Shown in pieces: positions 1 to 6,434 of a stretch of DNA of 10,523 nucleotides. A program made the translations under genes and the position numbers. Origin of the DNA: Candidatus Colimonas fimequi (GTDB lineage Bacteria > Bacillota > Clostridia > Peptostreptococcales > Anaerovoracaceae). The stretch lies in the NCBI GenBank assembly GCA_018065295.1, contig JAGHTQ010000120.1, positions 1-10,523 of the forward strand. Direction: 5' to 3'. Every line of letters begins with the position of its first letter. Position 1 is the first letter of the stretch. The notes under the pieces were generated by a model that did no database searches, was not told where the DNA came from, and saw only the letters and a program-made list of their open reading frames with translations.

Positions 1-587
1 CTTAGATGGACATTCTCAACTGCAACATGCTTAGGAGTCTCGATATCCACTGGAGCGAAGTTCCAAAGTCCCTTAACTCCTGCGAAACACAGTTTGTCAG
101 CGACTTCCTGTGCAGCTTCCTTAGTTGTGCAGATGATTCCAATGTCTATGTTGTTTTCTTCAACATACTCTACAAGTTTCTCATAATCCATAACCTCAAT
201 GTCATTAATCCTAATCCCAATGAGTCTTGGATTGATTTCAAAAATACCATCAACTACAAACCCAGTCTTGTAATAGTATGTATGATGTGCAATTGCCTGT
301 CCCAGATTACCTGCTCCGACGATTACCATCTTATACTTCTTATCCAGGCCCAATATAGCACTGATTTCGTCATAGAGTCCATCAACGCTATAACCATAAC
401 CCTGCTGACCGAAGCCACCGAAGTTATTCAGATCCTGTCTAATCTGGGAAGCAGTATACCCTGTAAGTCTACTGAATTCGTTGGAAGAAATCTTATCGAC
501 ACCCTTCCTCTGAAGTTCCTTCAGGTATCTGCGATATCTCGGCAGTCTCTTAATGACGGCGTTAGAAATCTTGACCTGCTTCTTCAT
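1..587 (-). CDS. rex: Redox-sensing transcriptional repressor Rex (3' end cut by window edge)
   Basis: Rex senses the NADH/NAD+ ratio and represses fermentation and respiration genes when NADH is low. The visible 195 residues start at the ATG at 585-587, with an AAGGA ribosome binding site at 597-601, 9 nt upstream. Residues 1 to about 80 form the winged-helix DNA-binding domain, including the typical stretch ASQIRQDLNNFGGFG (46-60) followed by QQGYGY. A Rossmann fold follows, with the dinucleotide-binding motif VIVGAGNLG (88-96) and the family hallmark GLWNFAPVDI (173-182). Rex proteins are usually about 210 residues, so only some 15-20 C-terminal residues should lie outside the window. The gene follows acpP after 34 nt with no visible terminator, so the two are probably cotranscribed. 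The assignment is secure; the regulon cannot be read from this window. Confidence 0.95.
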   Translation of the reverse strand, partial: MKKQVKISNAVIKRLPRYRRYLKELQRKGVDKISSNEFSRLTGYTASQIRQDLNNFGGFGQQGYGYSVDGLYDEISAILGLDKKYKMVIVGAGNLGQAIAHHTYYYKTGFVVDGIFEINPRLIGIRINDIEVMDYEKLVEYVEENNIDIGIICTTKEAAQEVADKLCFAGVKGLWNFAPVDIETPKHVAVENVHL

Positions 588-621
588 AGTTTAAATTCCT
601 TATGTCTATTAGGTATAAAGC

Positions 622-849
622 TTATGCCTTAGCTTCAACGTAGCTAACGATGTCGTTTACTGTTGCGAACTTCTCAGCATCTTCGTCTGGAACTTCGATG
701 TCGAATTCGTCTTCGATAGCCATGATGATTTCTACTGCGTCCAGTGAGTCAGCTTCAAGATCCTTAGCCAGGTTAGTTTCCAGCTTAACTTCTTCTTCGT
801 CTACTCCTAACTGTTCAGCAATGATACCCTTGATTTTTTCTAATGTCAT
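622..849 (-). CDS. acpP: Acyl carrier protein
   Basis: This small acidic protein (75 residues) carries growing acyl chains on a 4'-phosphopantetheine arm during type II fatty-acid synthesis in the cytoplasm. The attachment motif DSLDAVE is intact, with the modified serine at position 35, and the fold elements LGVDEEEV (14-21) and [19 protein letters not shown] are typical of AcpP. The length is normal for the family. The start is fixed by a strong GGAGGT site (856-861), 6 nt before the ATG. The gene has its own well-formed promoter upstream and is followed by rex 34 nt downstream. No other fatty-acid synthesis genes are visible nearby, so acpP is separated from any fab cluster here. Confidence in the identity is very high. 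Confidence 0.97.
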   Translation of the reverse strand: MTLEKIKGIIAEQLGVDEEEVKLETNLAKDLEADSLDAVEIIMAIEDEFDIEVPDEDAEKFATVNDIVSYVEAKA

Positions 850-866
850 GATATTACCTCCGTTAT

Positions 867-887
867 ATAAATATCAATTATATTTAT
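867..887 (-). other. AT-rich inverted repeat in the acpP leader
   Basis: A perfect 8-bp inverted repeat (ATAAATAT / ATATTTAT, 5-nt spacer) lies in the predicted acpP leader, 5 nt upstream of the ribosome binding site at 856-861. It is all A/T, so an RNA hairpin would be weak. It might affect translation initiation or mRNA stability, or simply reflect base composition. Confidence 0.35.
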
Positions 888-925
888 CTTAAACAACTTG
901 TGCTAAAGCCTTCAAGATAGAATTT

Positions 926-954
926 ATTATAAAGTACGCTATATTCTAATGCAA
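926..954 (-). promoter_or_regulatory. Predicted sigma-A-type promoter of acpP-rex
   Basis: On the minus strand a -35 box TTGCAT (949-954) is followed after exactly 17 bp by a perfect -10 box TATAAT (926-931). Transcription would start near 919, giving an acpP leader of about 70 nt. The surrounding 850-986 gap is AT-rich and holds no gene. I see no terminator hairpin between the ABC-F gene and this promoter, so readthrough from the upstream operon is also possible. Confidence 0.8.
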
Positions 955-986
955 TACTTTTTGACAAATTTGAGAATGTGTAGCAT

Positions 987-1109
987 CTACTGCAACATCA
1001 TCCATTCTTCGTATTTTTCGTCGAGAATTTCACGCTTCTCGGCAAGATTTTGACTAATTTTTGTCAGCTTGACATGGTCGGTCATAATCTCTGGTTTAGT
1101 GAGTTCTTC
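987..1109 (-). pseudogene. Detached C-terminal tail of the ABC-F ATPase, in frame after a TAG codon
   Basis: Directly after the TAG that ends the ABC-F reading frame (1110-1112), the same frame stays open for 40 codons and then ends at a second TAG (987-989). The translation is highly charged and coiled-coil-like. It contains KPEIMTDHVKL and ends in KYEEWMMLQ, matching the C-terminal tail I recall for YdiF-type ABC-F proteins (a D/K-PE-x-x-x-DH-x-K segment followed by a coil and an E-W motif). No frameshift is needed to join it: the two parts are separated by one codon. It has no start codon or ribosome binding site of its own that I can support, so it would only be made by readthrough. Confidence 0.8.
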
Positions 1110-2972
1110 CTAAAACTGTGAATATTCTTCTTCAAGCTGCGCGATCTCATCTTCAAGCTTATCCTTGGCTATTGCAACACGTCTCTCAGCAGCTTCCTTC
1201 TCCTTCTTGAGCTTACGTTCTTCGGCGCTTGAAAGGGCTGGAGCTGTTGGAACCACTTCTTTCTTGGCTGCTGCAGCTGCAGCATTTCCTGCCACAGTTT
1301 CCTTAGCCAGATCACGCATATACTCCTTGCCAGAGCGAATAGTTTCCTGTTTCTTCTCAACATAATAATCATATGTGCCAAGATAATTATCCGCGCCTTC
1401 AGGTGTCAGTTCGATAATTCTTGTAGGAATTCTGTTGAGAAAATATCTGTCATGGGAAACGATAATACATGTTCCCGGAAACTCCAGAAGAGCTTCTTCA
1501 AACACTTCCTTTGACTCGATATCAAGGTGGTTTGTAGGTTCGTCAAGGATTAACAGATTTGCTCCAGACATCATGAGTTTTAACAGTGATAATCTAGCCT
1601 TCTCGCCGCCACTTAAAGAGCCCACATTAAGGAATACCGCTTCACCTCTGAACATGAATCTGCCCAAAATATTTCTCAGTTCCGGCTCTGAATATAGTCT
1701 ATATTCATCGTGAATTTCATCGATTACTGTGCTTGCATTATTAAGCAGCTGCTGGCCCTGATCATAGTATCCCATCTGAACGTTATGTCCGATCTTAATA
1801 CGACCAGTTGATGCCTGAATCTCACCAAGAAGAATACGAAGCAGTGTAGTCTTGCCGATACCGTTAGCACCAACAACGCAGATTCTCTCGCCTCTCTTGA
1901 TATCAAGGTCAACATCTGTGAACAGCTGTCTTGCTCGTGAGCCATATCCGAAGGTCTTTGATAAACCTTCTGCGAAGATAACGTCCTTACCACTCTGGAA
2001 ATTCTCACGGAAGTTCAGCTTCAGCTTGTTATGGCTGTTATCCGGTCTATCCATCAGCTCCATGGCTGCCAGTCTCTTCTCACGAGATGCTGCACGCTTC
2101 GCTAACTTCTCTGTGCCGCGTTCCTTGAAACGACGAATCATTTCTTCCTGACGCTTCACTTCAGTCTGCTGCTTCTCGTACTTGCGCATCTCCGCTTCAC
2201 GGCGCACACGGCGCTCCTCAGCGTAGAAACTATAGTTACCTTCGTATATATTCAGGTGATGCTTGTCCACCTCAAAAATTCTAGTTACTGTCTGATCCAG
2301 GAAGTATCTGTCGTGAGATACCAGGACGATAGTGCCCTTATAGTTCTTCAGATACTGCTCAAGCCACTTGAGGGTGCCGATATCAAGATGGTTCGTCGGC
2401 TCGTCAAGGAAGAGTAGATCAGGCTTCTTCAGAAGCAGACACGCAAGTGCCAGTCTAGTCTTCTCACCGCCGCTGAAGTTTGAAATCTTCTTGTTATATG
2501 TATCCTCACCAAAGGCCATGCTTGTGAGCACGCCAGTGATTTCACTCTGATAAGTGTAGCCGCCTTCATTGCGGTACTGCTCGTGAAGAGCATCGTATCT
2601 CTCAAGTAGTTTCGCGCTCTGCTCCTCGTCAGAATCGCCAAGCTGCTCTACCTCAGCAAGCAGCCTCTCCATCTCCTTCTCCATCTGAGGGAATCTAGAG
2701 AAGATGCCAGCGATCTCACCCATGAGAGTATTATCAGAATCAAATTCACCGTCCTGCTTCAGGTAGCCCACCTTAGTGTCTCCGGAGATAAAAAACTCGC
2801 CGGATTCAGGGGCCAGCTCACCTGTGAGCATGCGAAGAAGAGTAGTTTTGCCGGCGCCGTTTGAGCCGATAATGCCTACCCTCTCACCTTTGTTTATATG
2901 AAATGATACGTTCTCCAGTATCACGTCAGTTCCGTATGCTTTTGTCAGGTCTTTTGCTGATAAAATAATCAT
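1110..2972 (-). CDS. ydiF: ABC-F family ribosome-associated ATPase, YdiF type, ended early by an in-frame TAG
   Basis: ABC-F proteins are soluble twin-ATPase proteins without membrane domains; characterised members bind the ribosomal E site and act in translation or antibiotic resistance. This 620-residue frame has Walker A at 36-43 (GSNGAGKT), signature FSGGE (166-170), Walker B LLFLDE (186-191), a basic helical linker at about 250-325, then a second cassette with Walker A GANGIGKT (368-375), LSGGE (453-457) and LLILDE (473-478). An alanine run (about 564-569) and a charged helix follow. Both cassettes look catalytically intact. The coding frame ends at TAG 1110-1112, inside the expected C-terminal coiled coil; with the in-frame remainder the protein would be 661 residues. 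The start ATG (2970-2972) lies 15 nt after tsaD, with AAGGA at 2985-2989 overlapping the tsaD stop codon. The position after tsaD matches B. subtilis ydiF as I recall it. The substrate or antibiotic link, if any, is unknown. Confidence 0.9.
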   Translation of the reverse strand: MIILSAKDLTKAYGTDVILENVSFHINKGERVGIIGSNGAGKTTLLRMLTGELAPESGEFFISGDTKVGYLKQDGEFDSDNTLMGEIAGIFSRFPQMEKEMERLLAEVEQLGDSDEEQSAKLLERYDALHEQYRNEGGYTYQSEITGVLTSMAFGEDTYNKKISNFSGGEKTRLALACLLLKKPDLLFLDEPTNHLDIGTLKWLEQYLKNYKGTIVLVSHDRYFLDQTVTRIFEVDKHHLNIYEGNYSFYAEERRVRREAEMRKYEKQQTEVKRQEEMIRRFKERGTEKLAKRAASREKRLAAMELMDRPDNSHNKLKLNFRENFQSGKDVIFAEGLSKTFGYGSRARQLFTDVDLDIKRGERICVVGANGIGKTTLLRILLGEIQASTGRIKIGHNVQMGYYDQGQQLLNNASTVIDEIHDEYRLYSEPELRNILGRFMFRGEAVFLNVGSLSGGEKARLSLLKLMMSGANLLILDEPTNHLDIESKEVFEEALLEFPGTCIIVSHDRYFLNRIPTRIIELTPEGADNYLGTYDYYVEKKQETIRSGKEYMRDLAKETVAGNAAAAAAKKEVVPTAPALSSAEERKLKKEKEAAERRVAIAKDKLEDEIAQLEEEYSQF

Positions 2973-2987
2973 TCGTCAGTTAATTCC

Positions 2988-4004
2988 TTACAGTTTAAGA
3001 TTTGGTATTGCATCCAGTGTCAGGTCGTCTCTGCCACCCGCAATGTATTTGTAGTATGCTGCGCATCCAATCATAGCCGCATTGTCTGTGCAAAGGATTG
3101 GCGATGGATGATACAGCTTAATGCCCTTCTTCTTGCAAGCTGCTTCAAGCATGCCACGCAGCTTGCTGTTTGCGGCTACGCCGCCGGCCATTACGATACG
3201 GTCCTTGCCCAGCTGTACTGCTGAGTCAACAGTCTTCTTAACGATAACGTCAAGAACAGCCTGCTGGAAACTTGCCGCTACGTCAGGCACGTTGATTTCT
3301 CTGCCAGCCTGCTTCTCTGAGTTCACATAGTTAAGGACGCCAGTCTTAATGCCGCTGAAGCTGAAGTCAAGGCTTCCCTTCTCAAGAAAAACTCTCTTAA
3401 ACTCAACTGCTTCAGGATTGCCTTCTCTTGCAATCTTATCGATAAGTGGACCGCCTGGATATCCAAGTCCCAGAACTCTAGCTACCTTGTCATATGCTTC
3501 GCCAACAGCATCATCACGAGTGCCGCCAAGAACGTGGCAATCAGTGTAGCTGTTAACTTCAACCAGGTTAGTATGTCCACCTGAAACAACCAGTGCCATG
3601 AATGGTGGTTCCAGTTCCTTGTGTTCGATAAAGTTTGCTGAAATGTGGCCGAGAATATGGTGCACGCCGATGAGTGGCTTGCCAGTTGCCAGGGCATATG
3701 CCTTAGCTGTAGCAAGACCGATAAGGAGTGCTCCCACAAGGCCAGGGCCGTATGTTACACCGATCATATCAACTTCATCCATTGTTACCCCTGATTCGTC
3801 CAGGGCCTGCTGGCAAACAGCGTTAACGTTATTCAGATGATGTCTTGAAGCGATTTCAGGTACAACACCGCCGTATAATTTATGTATTTCTATCTGTGAT
3901 GAAATGATATTAGACAGAACTTCGCGTCCGTCAAGGAGCACTGCTGCTGCAGTCTCATCACAGCTTGATTCAATTGCTAATGTTACAAGTTTACCGTCTT
4001 TCAT
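2988..4004 (-). CDS. tsaD: tRNA N6-threonylcarbamoyladenosine synthase catalytic subunit TsaD
   Basis: TsaD transfers the threonylcarbamoyl group from TC-AMP to A37 of ANN-decoding tRNAs, working with TsaB and TsaE. The 338-residue protein has the usual family length. It shows the N-terminal ASKHA motif ([10 protein letters not shown], 9-18), the metal-binding HILGH pair (H116 and H120), SGGHTNL (141-147), [10 protein letters not shown] (164-173), and CTDNAAMI (305-312) with the third metal ligand expected at D307. Nothing essential appears to be missing. The ATG at 4002-4004 is preceded by GGAGG (4010-4014), 5 nt upstream, and the gene begins 19 nt after rimI. It is the fifth gene of the rluB operon. 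TsaC/TsaC2, which makes TC-AMP, is not in this window. The identification is secure. Confidence 0.97.
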   Translation of the reverse strand: MKDGKLVTLAIESSCDETAAAVLLDGREVLSNIISSQIEIHKLYGGVVPEIASRHHLNNVNAVCQQALDESGVTMDEVDMIGVTYGPGLVGALLIGLATAKAYALATGKPLIGVHHILGHISANFIEHKELEPPFMALVVSGGHTNLVEVNSYTDCHVLGGTRDDAVGEAYDKVARVLGLGYPGGPLIDKIAREGNPEAVEFKRVFLEKGSLDFSFSGIKTGVLNYVNSEKQAGREINVPDVAASFQQAVLDVIVKKTVDSAVQLGKDRIVMAGGVAANSKLRGMLEAACKKKGIKLYHPSPILCTDNAAMIGCAAYYKYIAGGRDDLTLDAIPNLKL

Positions 4005-4023
4005 CGGTTCCTCCTGCTGTCTA

Positions 4024-4482
4024 TTATTCTTCCTCTTCTACGTGTCTCCACATGATGAGGGCGTCTTCCCCGTTATTAGCGTAGTAATTCTTGCGTCTTC
4101 CCTCTACTTCAAAGCCCAGCTTCTCATAAAGCTTAATAGCTGCATCGTTAGAAGGACGCACCTCCAGGGTGTGATGATAAATACCCTGCTCATTGGTGAA
4201 CTGAAGCATAACTCCCATTATTCCTTCAGCAATATGTCTCTGTCTGTAGTCAGGGCGAACAGCCACGTTTGTAATGTGACCCTCGTCAAAAATCCACCAC
4301 AGTCCTGCATATCCAACGACCTTATTATCAAGCTCCGCCACCACATAAAAAGCTCTCTCGTTCTCCTCAAACTCATACACCAGAGACTCAAGGCTCCATG
4401 GATCTGGGAAGCAAAGCTGCTCTATTTCATATATCTCCTCGGCATCCTTAACGGTTGCCTGCCTTACGATTACATCTGGCAT
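4024..4482 (-). CDS. rimI: Ribosomal-protein-alanine N-acetyltransferase RimI-like (GNAT)
   Basis: This 152-residue GNAT-fold protein is of the RimI type, which uses acetyl-CoA to acetylate N-terminal residues, classically of ribosomal protein S18. Visible family features are CFPDPWS (24-30), the beta strand [12 protein letters not shown] (69-80), and the C-terminal block [19 protein letters not shown] (106-124), whose glutamate corresponds to the catalytic one. The acetyl-CoA pyrophosphate loop, usually R/Q-x-x-G-x-G/A, reads RQRHIA (80-85), so the central glycine is a histidine. The start ATG overlaps the end of tsaB by 13 nt and has a GAGGAG site at 4494-4499. It lies between tsaB and tsaD, the standard Bacillota arrangement. 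The actual substrate in this organism is not shown by the sequence. Confidence 0.9.
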   Translation of the reverse strand: MPDVIVRQATVKDAEEIYEIEQLCFPDPWSLESLVYEFEENERAFYVVAELDNKVVGYAGLWWIFDEGHITNVAVRPDYRQRHIAEGIMGVMLQFTNEQGIYHHTLEVRPSNDAAIKLYEKLGFEVEGRRKNYYANNGEDALIMWRHVEEEE

Positions 4483-5192
4483 TTCTTAGCCTGCTCCTCT
4501 TTTAACTTGCGTTCCGCTTCAGGTATACGCATGTATTCTGGCTGAAGCTGTTCATAAGGAACGCCAATCTTCGCGTTGAACTTGTTAGCGCCAAGAATTG
4601 CTACTGTATTAGCATGCTGATATCTGATTTCTTCTGGTGCTATTTCAAATGCCTTATCTCTAAAAGCAGAAATCTTCTCGCCGTATGAATCCGCTCCGTC
4701 ACCCATGATGAGAACGTTATCGAACTGATCCACAGCGTTCATGAATTCTTCAAGAGTGTATGGCGCTGCTTCCACAACTTCCTGTGGGAATCCGTCCACC
4801 AGCTTATACGCGCCAGCGTATACCTGGCTGCGTCTAGCATCCAGCATTGGGCAAACTATAGTTTCTTCCTTCGCAAAATCTGCAGCGCGCATTGCAAGTG
4901 CTTCAAGGCTTGAAACTGGCACGCAAAGAATGTCCAGAATCTGCGCCAGCGCTCTACTTGATGACACTCCGATTCTTATTCCTGTGAATGAACCAGGACC
5001 TACAGACGTTGCAATTGCAGTCACATCGCCTAATGGCAATCCCGCATCTGCCATTACCTGCTGCACCTGAGGCATGAGATTCTGCAGGTGTGAGAATCTG
5101 TCGTTGCCTTCTACGTGAGCTAATATTTTATCTCCATCTGTCAGCGCTACTGAAGCGTATGCGCCTGTTGTTTCGATTGCTAGAATGTACAT
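4470..5192 (-). CDS. tsaB: tRNA t6A biosynthesis protein TsaB
   Basis: TsaB is the non-catalytic ASKHA-fold partner of TsaD and forms the core of the t6A-synthesising complex. The 240-residue sequence opens with MYILAIETT, has FSHLQNLMP (33-41), and carries the hallmark GPGSFTGIRIG (65-75), followed by the SSLEALA segment at 94-100. The metal-binding histidine pair of TsaD is absent, as expected for TsaB. Length is normal. The start ATG (5190-5192) lies within the end of tsaE, a 13-nt overlap, with a GGAGA site about 12 nt upstream. Its own end overlaps rimI by 13 nt as well, which suggests translational coupling along the series. The identity is secure from both motif and context. Confidence 0.95.
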   Translation of the reverse strand: MYILAIETTGAYASVALTDGDKILAHVEGNDRFSHLQNLMPQVQQVMADAGLPLGDVTAIATSVGPGSFTGIRIGVSSSRALAQILDILCVPVSSLEALAMRAADFAKEETIVCPMLDARRSQVYAGAYKLVDGFPQEVVEAAPYTLEEFMNAVDQFDNVLIMGDGADSYGEKISAFRDKAFEIAPEEIRYQHANTVAILGANKFNAKIGVPYEQLQPEYMRIPEAERKLKEEQAKKCQM

Positions 5193-5608
5193 CTGTAAAT
5201 TCTCTCTCCTTCGTTTTCGCCGTATTCTATGTTAAGTCTGATGGCATCTTCAGGGATCAATTCCTCGATGATGTCCGCCCATTCAACCACACTTACCCCC
5301 TGGCCGTAGAAGTATTCTTCATAGCCCAGTTCGTACATCTCGTCGATATCGCCGATGCGATATACGTCGAAGTGATAAAGTGGCAGTCTGCCATCATCGT
5401 ACTCCTTGACGATGGTAAAAGTAGGACTTGTAATTACGTCTTCTATACCAAGACCCTTGGCAATTGCCTTAGTGAGGGTAGTCTTGCCTGTGCCCAGGTC
5501 GCCTACCATGGCAATTACATCGCCCGGCTTAAGCTTCTCCGCAAGCTCTGCGCCAAAGGCGTTAGTCTCTTCTTCGTTCTTAATGTTATATACTGTTTCT
5601 TCTCTCAT
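5180..5608 (-). CDS. tsaE: tRNA t6A biosynthesis ATPase TsaE
   Basis: TsaE is a small P-loop ATPase that binds the TsaB-TsaD complex and is needed for turnover in bacterial t6A synthesis. The 142-residue protein contains Walker A GDLGTGKT (36-43), the family motif SPTFTIV (61-67), the HFDVYRI segment (79-85) and VVEWAD (107-112). The length is close to the family norm. It starts 9 nt after rluB; the ribosome binding site is weak (a purine-rich AAGAAACGA stretch), so translation may depend on coupling to rluB. It ends in a TAG that lies inside the tsaB start region. Identification is secure. Confidence 0.96.
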   Translation of the reverse strand: MREETVYNIKNEEETNAFGAELAEKLKPGDVIAMVGDLGTGKTTLTKAIAKGLGIEDVITSPTFTIVKEYDDGRLPLYHFDVYRIGDIDEMYELGYEEYFYGQGVSVVEWADIIEELIPEDAIRLNIEYGENEGERIYRCTF

Positions 5609-5617
5609 ATTCGTTTC

Positions 5618-6322
5618 TTATAAGCTCTTCAGGTATTCGATTTCTTCCTTTGTTAACTTACGATAGTGACCTTCCATGAGGCGGCCAAGTCTGATGTCGC
5701 CGATAGCAGTTCTCTCCAGGCTCTGAACTCTGTTACCTACTGCTGCGAACATCTTACGAACCTGACGGTTCTTGCCTTCGTGAATCTGGATCTCAACAAC
5801 AGCGTGTCTCGGCGCCTGCTTGAGAACCTTAACCCTTGCTGGTGATGTGATGAAGCCACCGATGTCTACTCCTCGACGCAGTTTAGCAAGGCGAGTGTCG
5901 CTGAGCACGCCTGCAACTGTAGCAACGTATGTCTTCCACACTTCGTGCTTAGGGTGTGTCAGTGTGTATGTCAGCTGACCATCGTTAGTCATGATGAGAA
6001 GTCCTGATGTGTTGTAGTCGAGTCTACCCACTGGGAAAAGTCTCTCAGGAATATCATCGACCAGTTCAGCAACTGTTGCTCTGCCCTTGTCGTCTTCCAT
6101 TGTTGTGATGAATCCCAGCGGCTTATTGAGTGCAACGTAAACCTTCTTCTCAGTTGATTCGATCAGTGTTCCGTTGATTGTTACCTTATCGCCATCCTCT
6201 ACCTGGATGCCCATTTCGTGGACTACCGCACCGTTGATTTTAACGTTGCCGTTAGCGATATATTCGTCAGCTTTTCTTCTGCTGCAAAAGCCTGAATTGG
6301 CTATATATTTGTTAAGTCTCAT
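5618..6322 (-). CDS. rluB: 23S rRNA pseudouridine synthase, RluB/RsuA family
   Basis: The enzyme isomerises a specific uridine of ribosomal RNA to pseudouridine. The 234-residue protein has an N-terminal S4 RNA-binding domain (MRLNKYIANSGFCSRR onward, about 1-50) and the catalytic domain with GRLDYNTSGLL (99-109), where D102 is the expected nucleophile, plus EGKNRQVRKMF (182-192). I chose the ATG at 6320-6322 because it starts the conserved MRLNKYIA sequence and has an AAGGA site (6332-6336), 9 nt upstream. An in-frame TTG at 6364 would put the predicted promoter inside the gene. It heads the operon and is followed 9 nt later by tsaE. Length and motifs fit RluB, though RsuA-type specificity for 16S rRNA cannot be wholly excluded. 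Confidence 0.9.
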   Translation of the reverse strand: MRLNKYIANSGFCSRRKADEYIANGNVKINGAVVHEMGIQVEDGDKVTINGTLIESTEKKVYVALNKPLGFITTMEDDKGRATVAELVDDIPERLFPVGRLDYNTSGLLIMTNDGQLTYTLTHPKHEVWKTYVATVAGVLSDTRLAKLRRGVDIGGFITSPARVKVLKQAPRHAVVEIQIHEGKNRQVRKMFAAVGNRVQSLERTAIGDIRLGRLMEGHYRKLTKEEIEYLKSL

Positions 6323-6352
6323 GACAATTGTTCCTTTCGCATATTCCGTTTT

Positions 6353-6381
6353 ATGATACCACAAAAAACGTTTATTGGAAA
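6353..6381 (-). promoter_or_regulatory. Predicted promoter of the rluB-tsaEBD-ydiF operon
   Basis: On the minus strand a -35 box TTTCCA (6376-6381) and a -10 box TATCAT (6353-6358) are separated by exactly 17 bp, and a TG one base before the -10 box makes it an extended -10. The start point would be near 6346, giving a leader of about 24 nt that includes the rluB ribosome binding site. Its -35 box stands 2 bp from that of the divergent promoter. Confidence 0.65.
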
Positions 6382-6383
6382 CC

Positions 6384-6413
6384 TTGCCAGTAAATATGCC
6401 CCGGTGGTAATAT
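6384..6413 (+). promoter_or_regulatory. Predicted promoter of the DUF815 ATPase gene
   Basis: TTGCCA (6384-6389) and TAATAT (6408-6413) are separated by 18 bp. Transcription would begin at about 6420, right at the AGGAGG ribosome binding site (6421-6426), so the leader would be only about 15 nt. This is the best candidate in the short divergent gap but is unproven. Confidence 0.5.
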
Positions 6414-6434
6414 GAGAAACAGGAGGATTATGAT

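Noticed and set aside
6..632. 208-codon open frame on the plus strand
   Set aside because: It lies antisense to rex, whose minus-strand translation matches the family over its whole length; the plus-strand product has no recognisable features.
955..986. Possible terminator after the ABC-F gene
   Set aside because: I found no GC-rich stem or T-run on the minus strand here; the CAAATTTG palindrome is too short and lacks a T tract.
3904..4545. 213-codon plus-strand open frame
   Set aside because: It is antisense to the start of tsaD and all of rimI, has no convincing ribosome binding site, and resembles no protein I know.
5090..5623. 177-codon plus-strand open frame
   Set aside because: It is antisense to tsaE and the start of tsaB, both of which have clear motifs on the minus strand.
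6309..6327. Rex-operator-like sequence TTGTTAA-N5-ATGACAA across the rluB start codon
   Set aside because: The spacer is 5 rather than 4, the right half has two mismatches, and the left half encodes the conserved LNK residues of RluB, so coincidence is the simpler explanation.
6320..6364. TTG start at 6364 giving a longer RluB
   Set aside because: The extra 14 residues lie over the predicted -10 box, and the ATG at 6320-6322 has a proper ribosome binding site and begins the conserved S4 domain.
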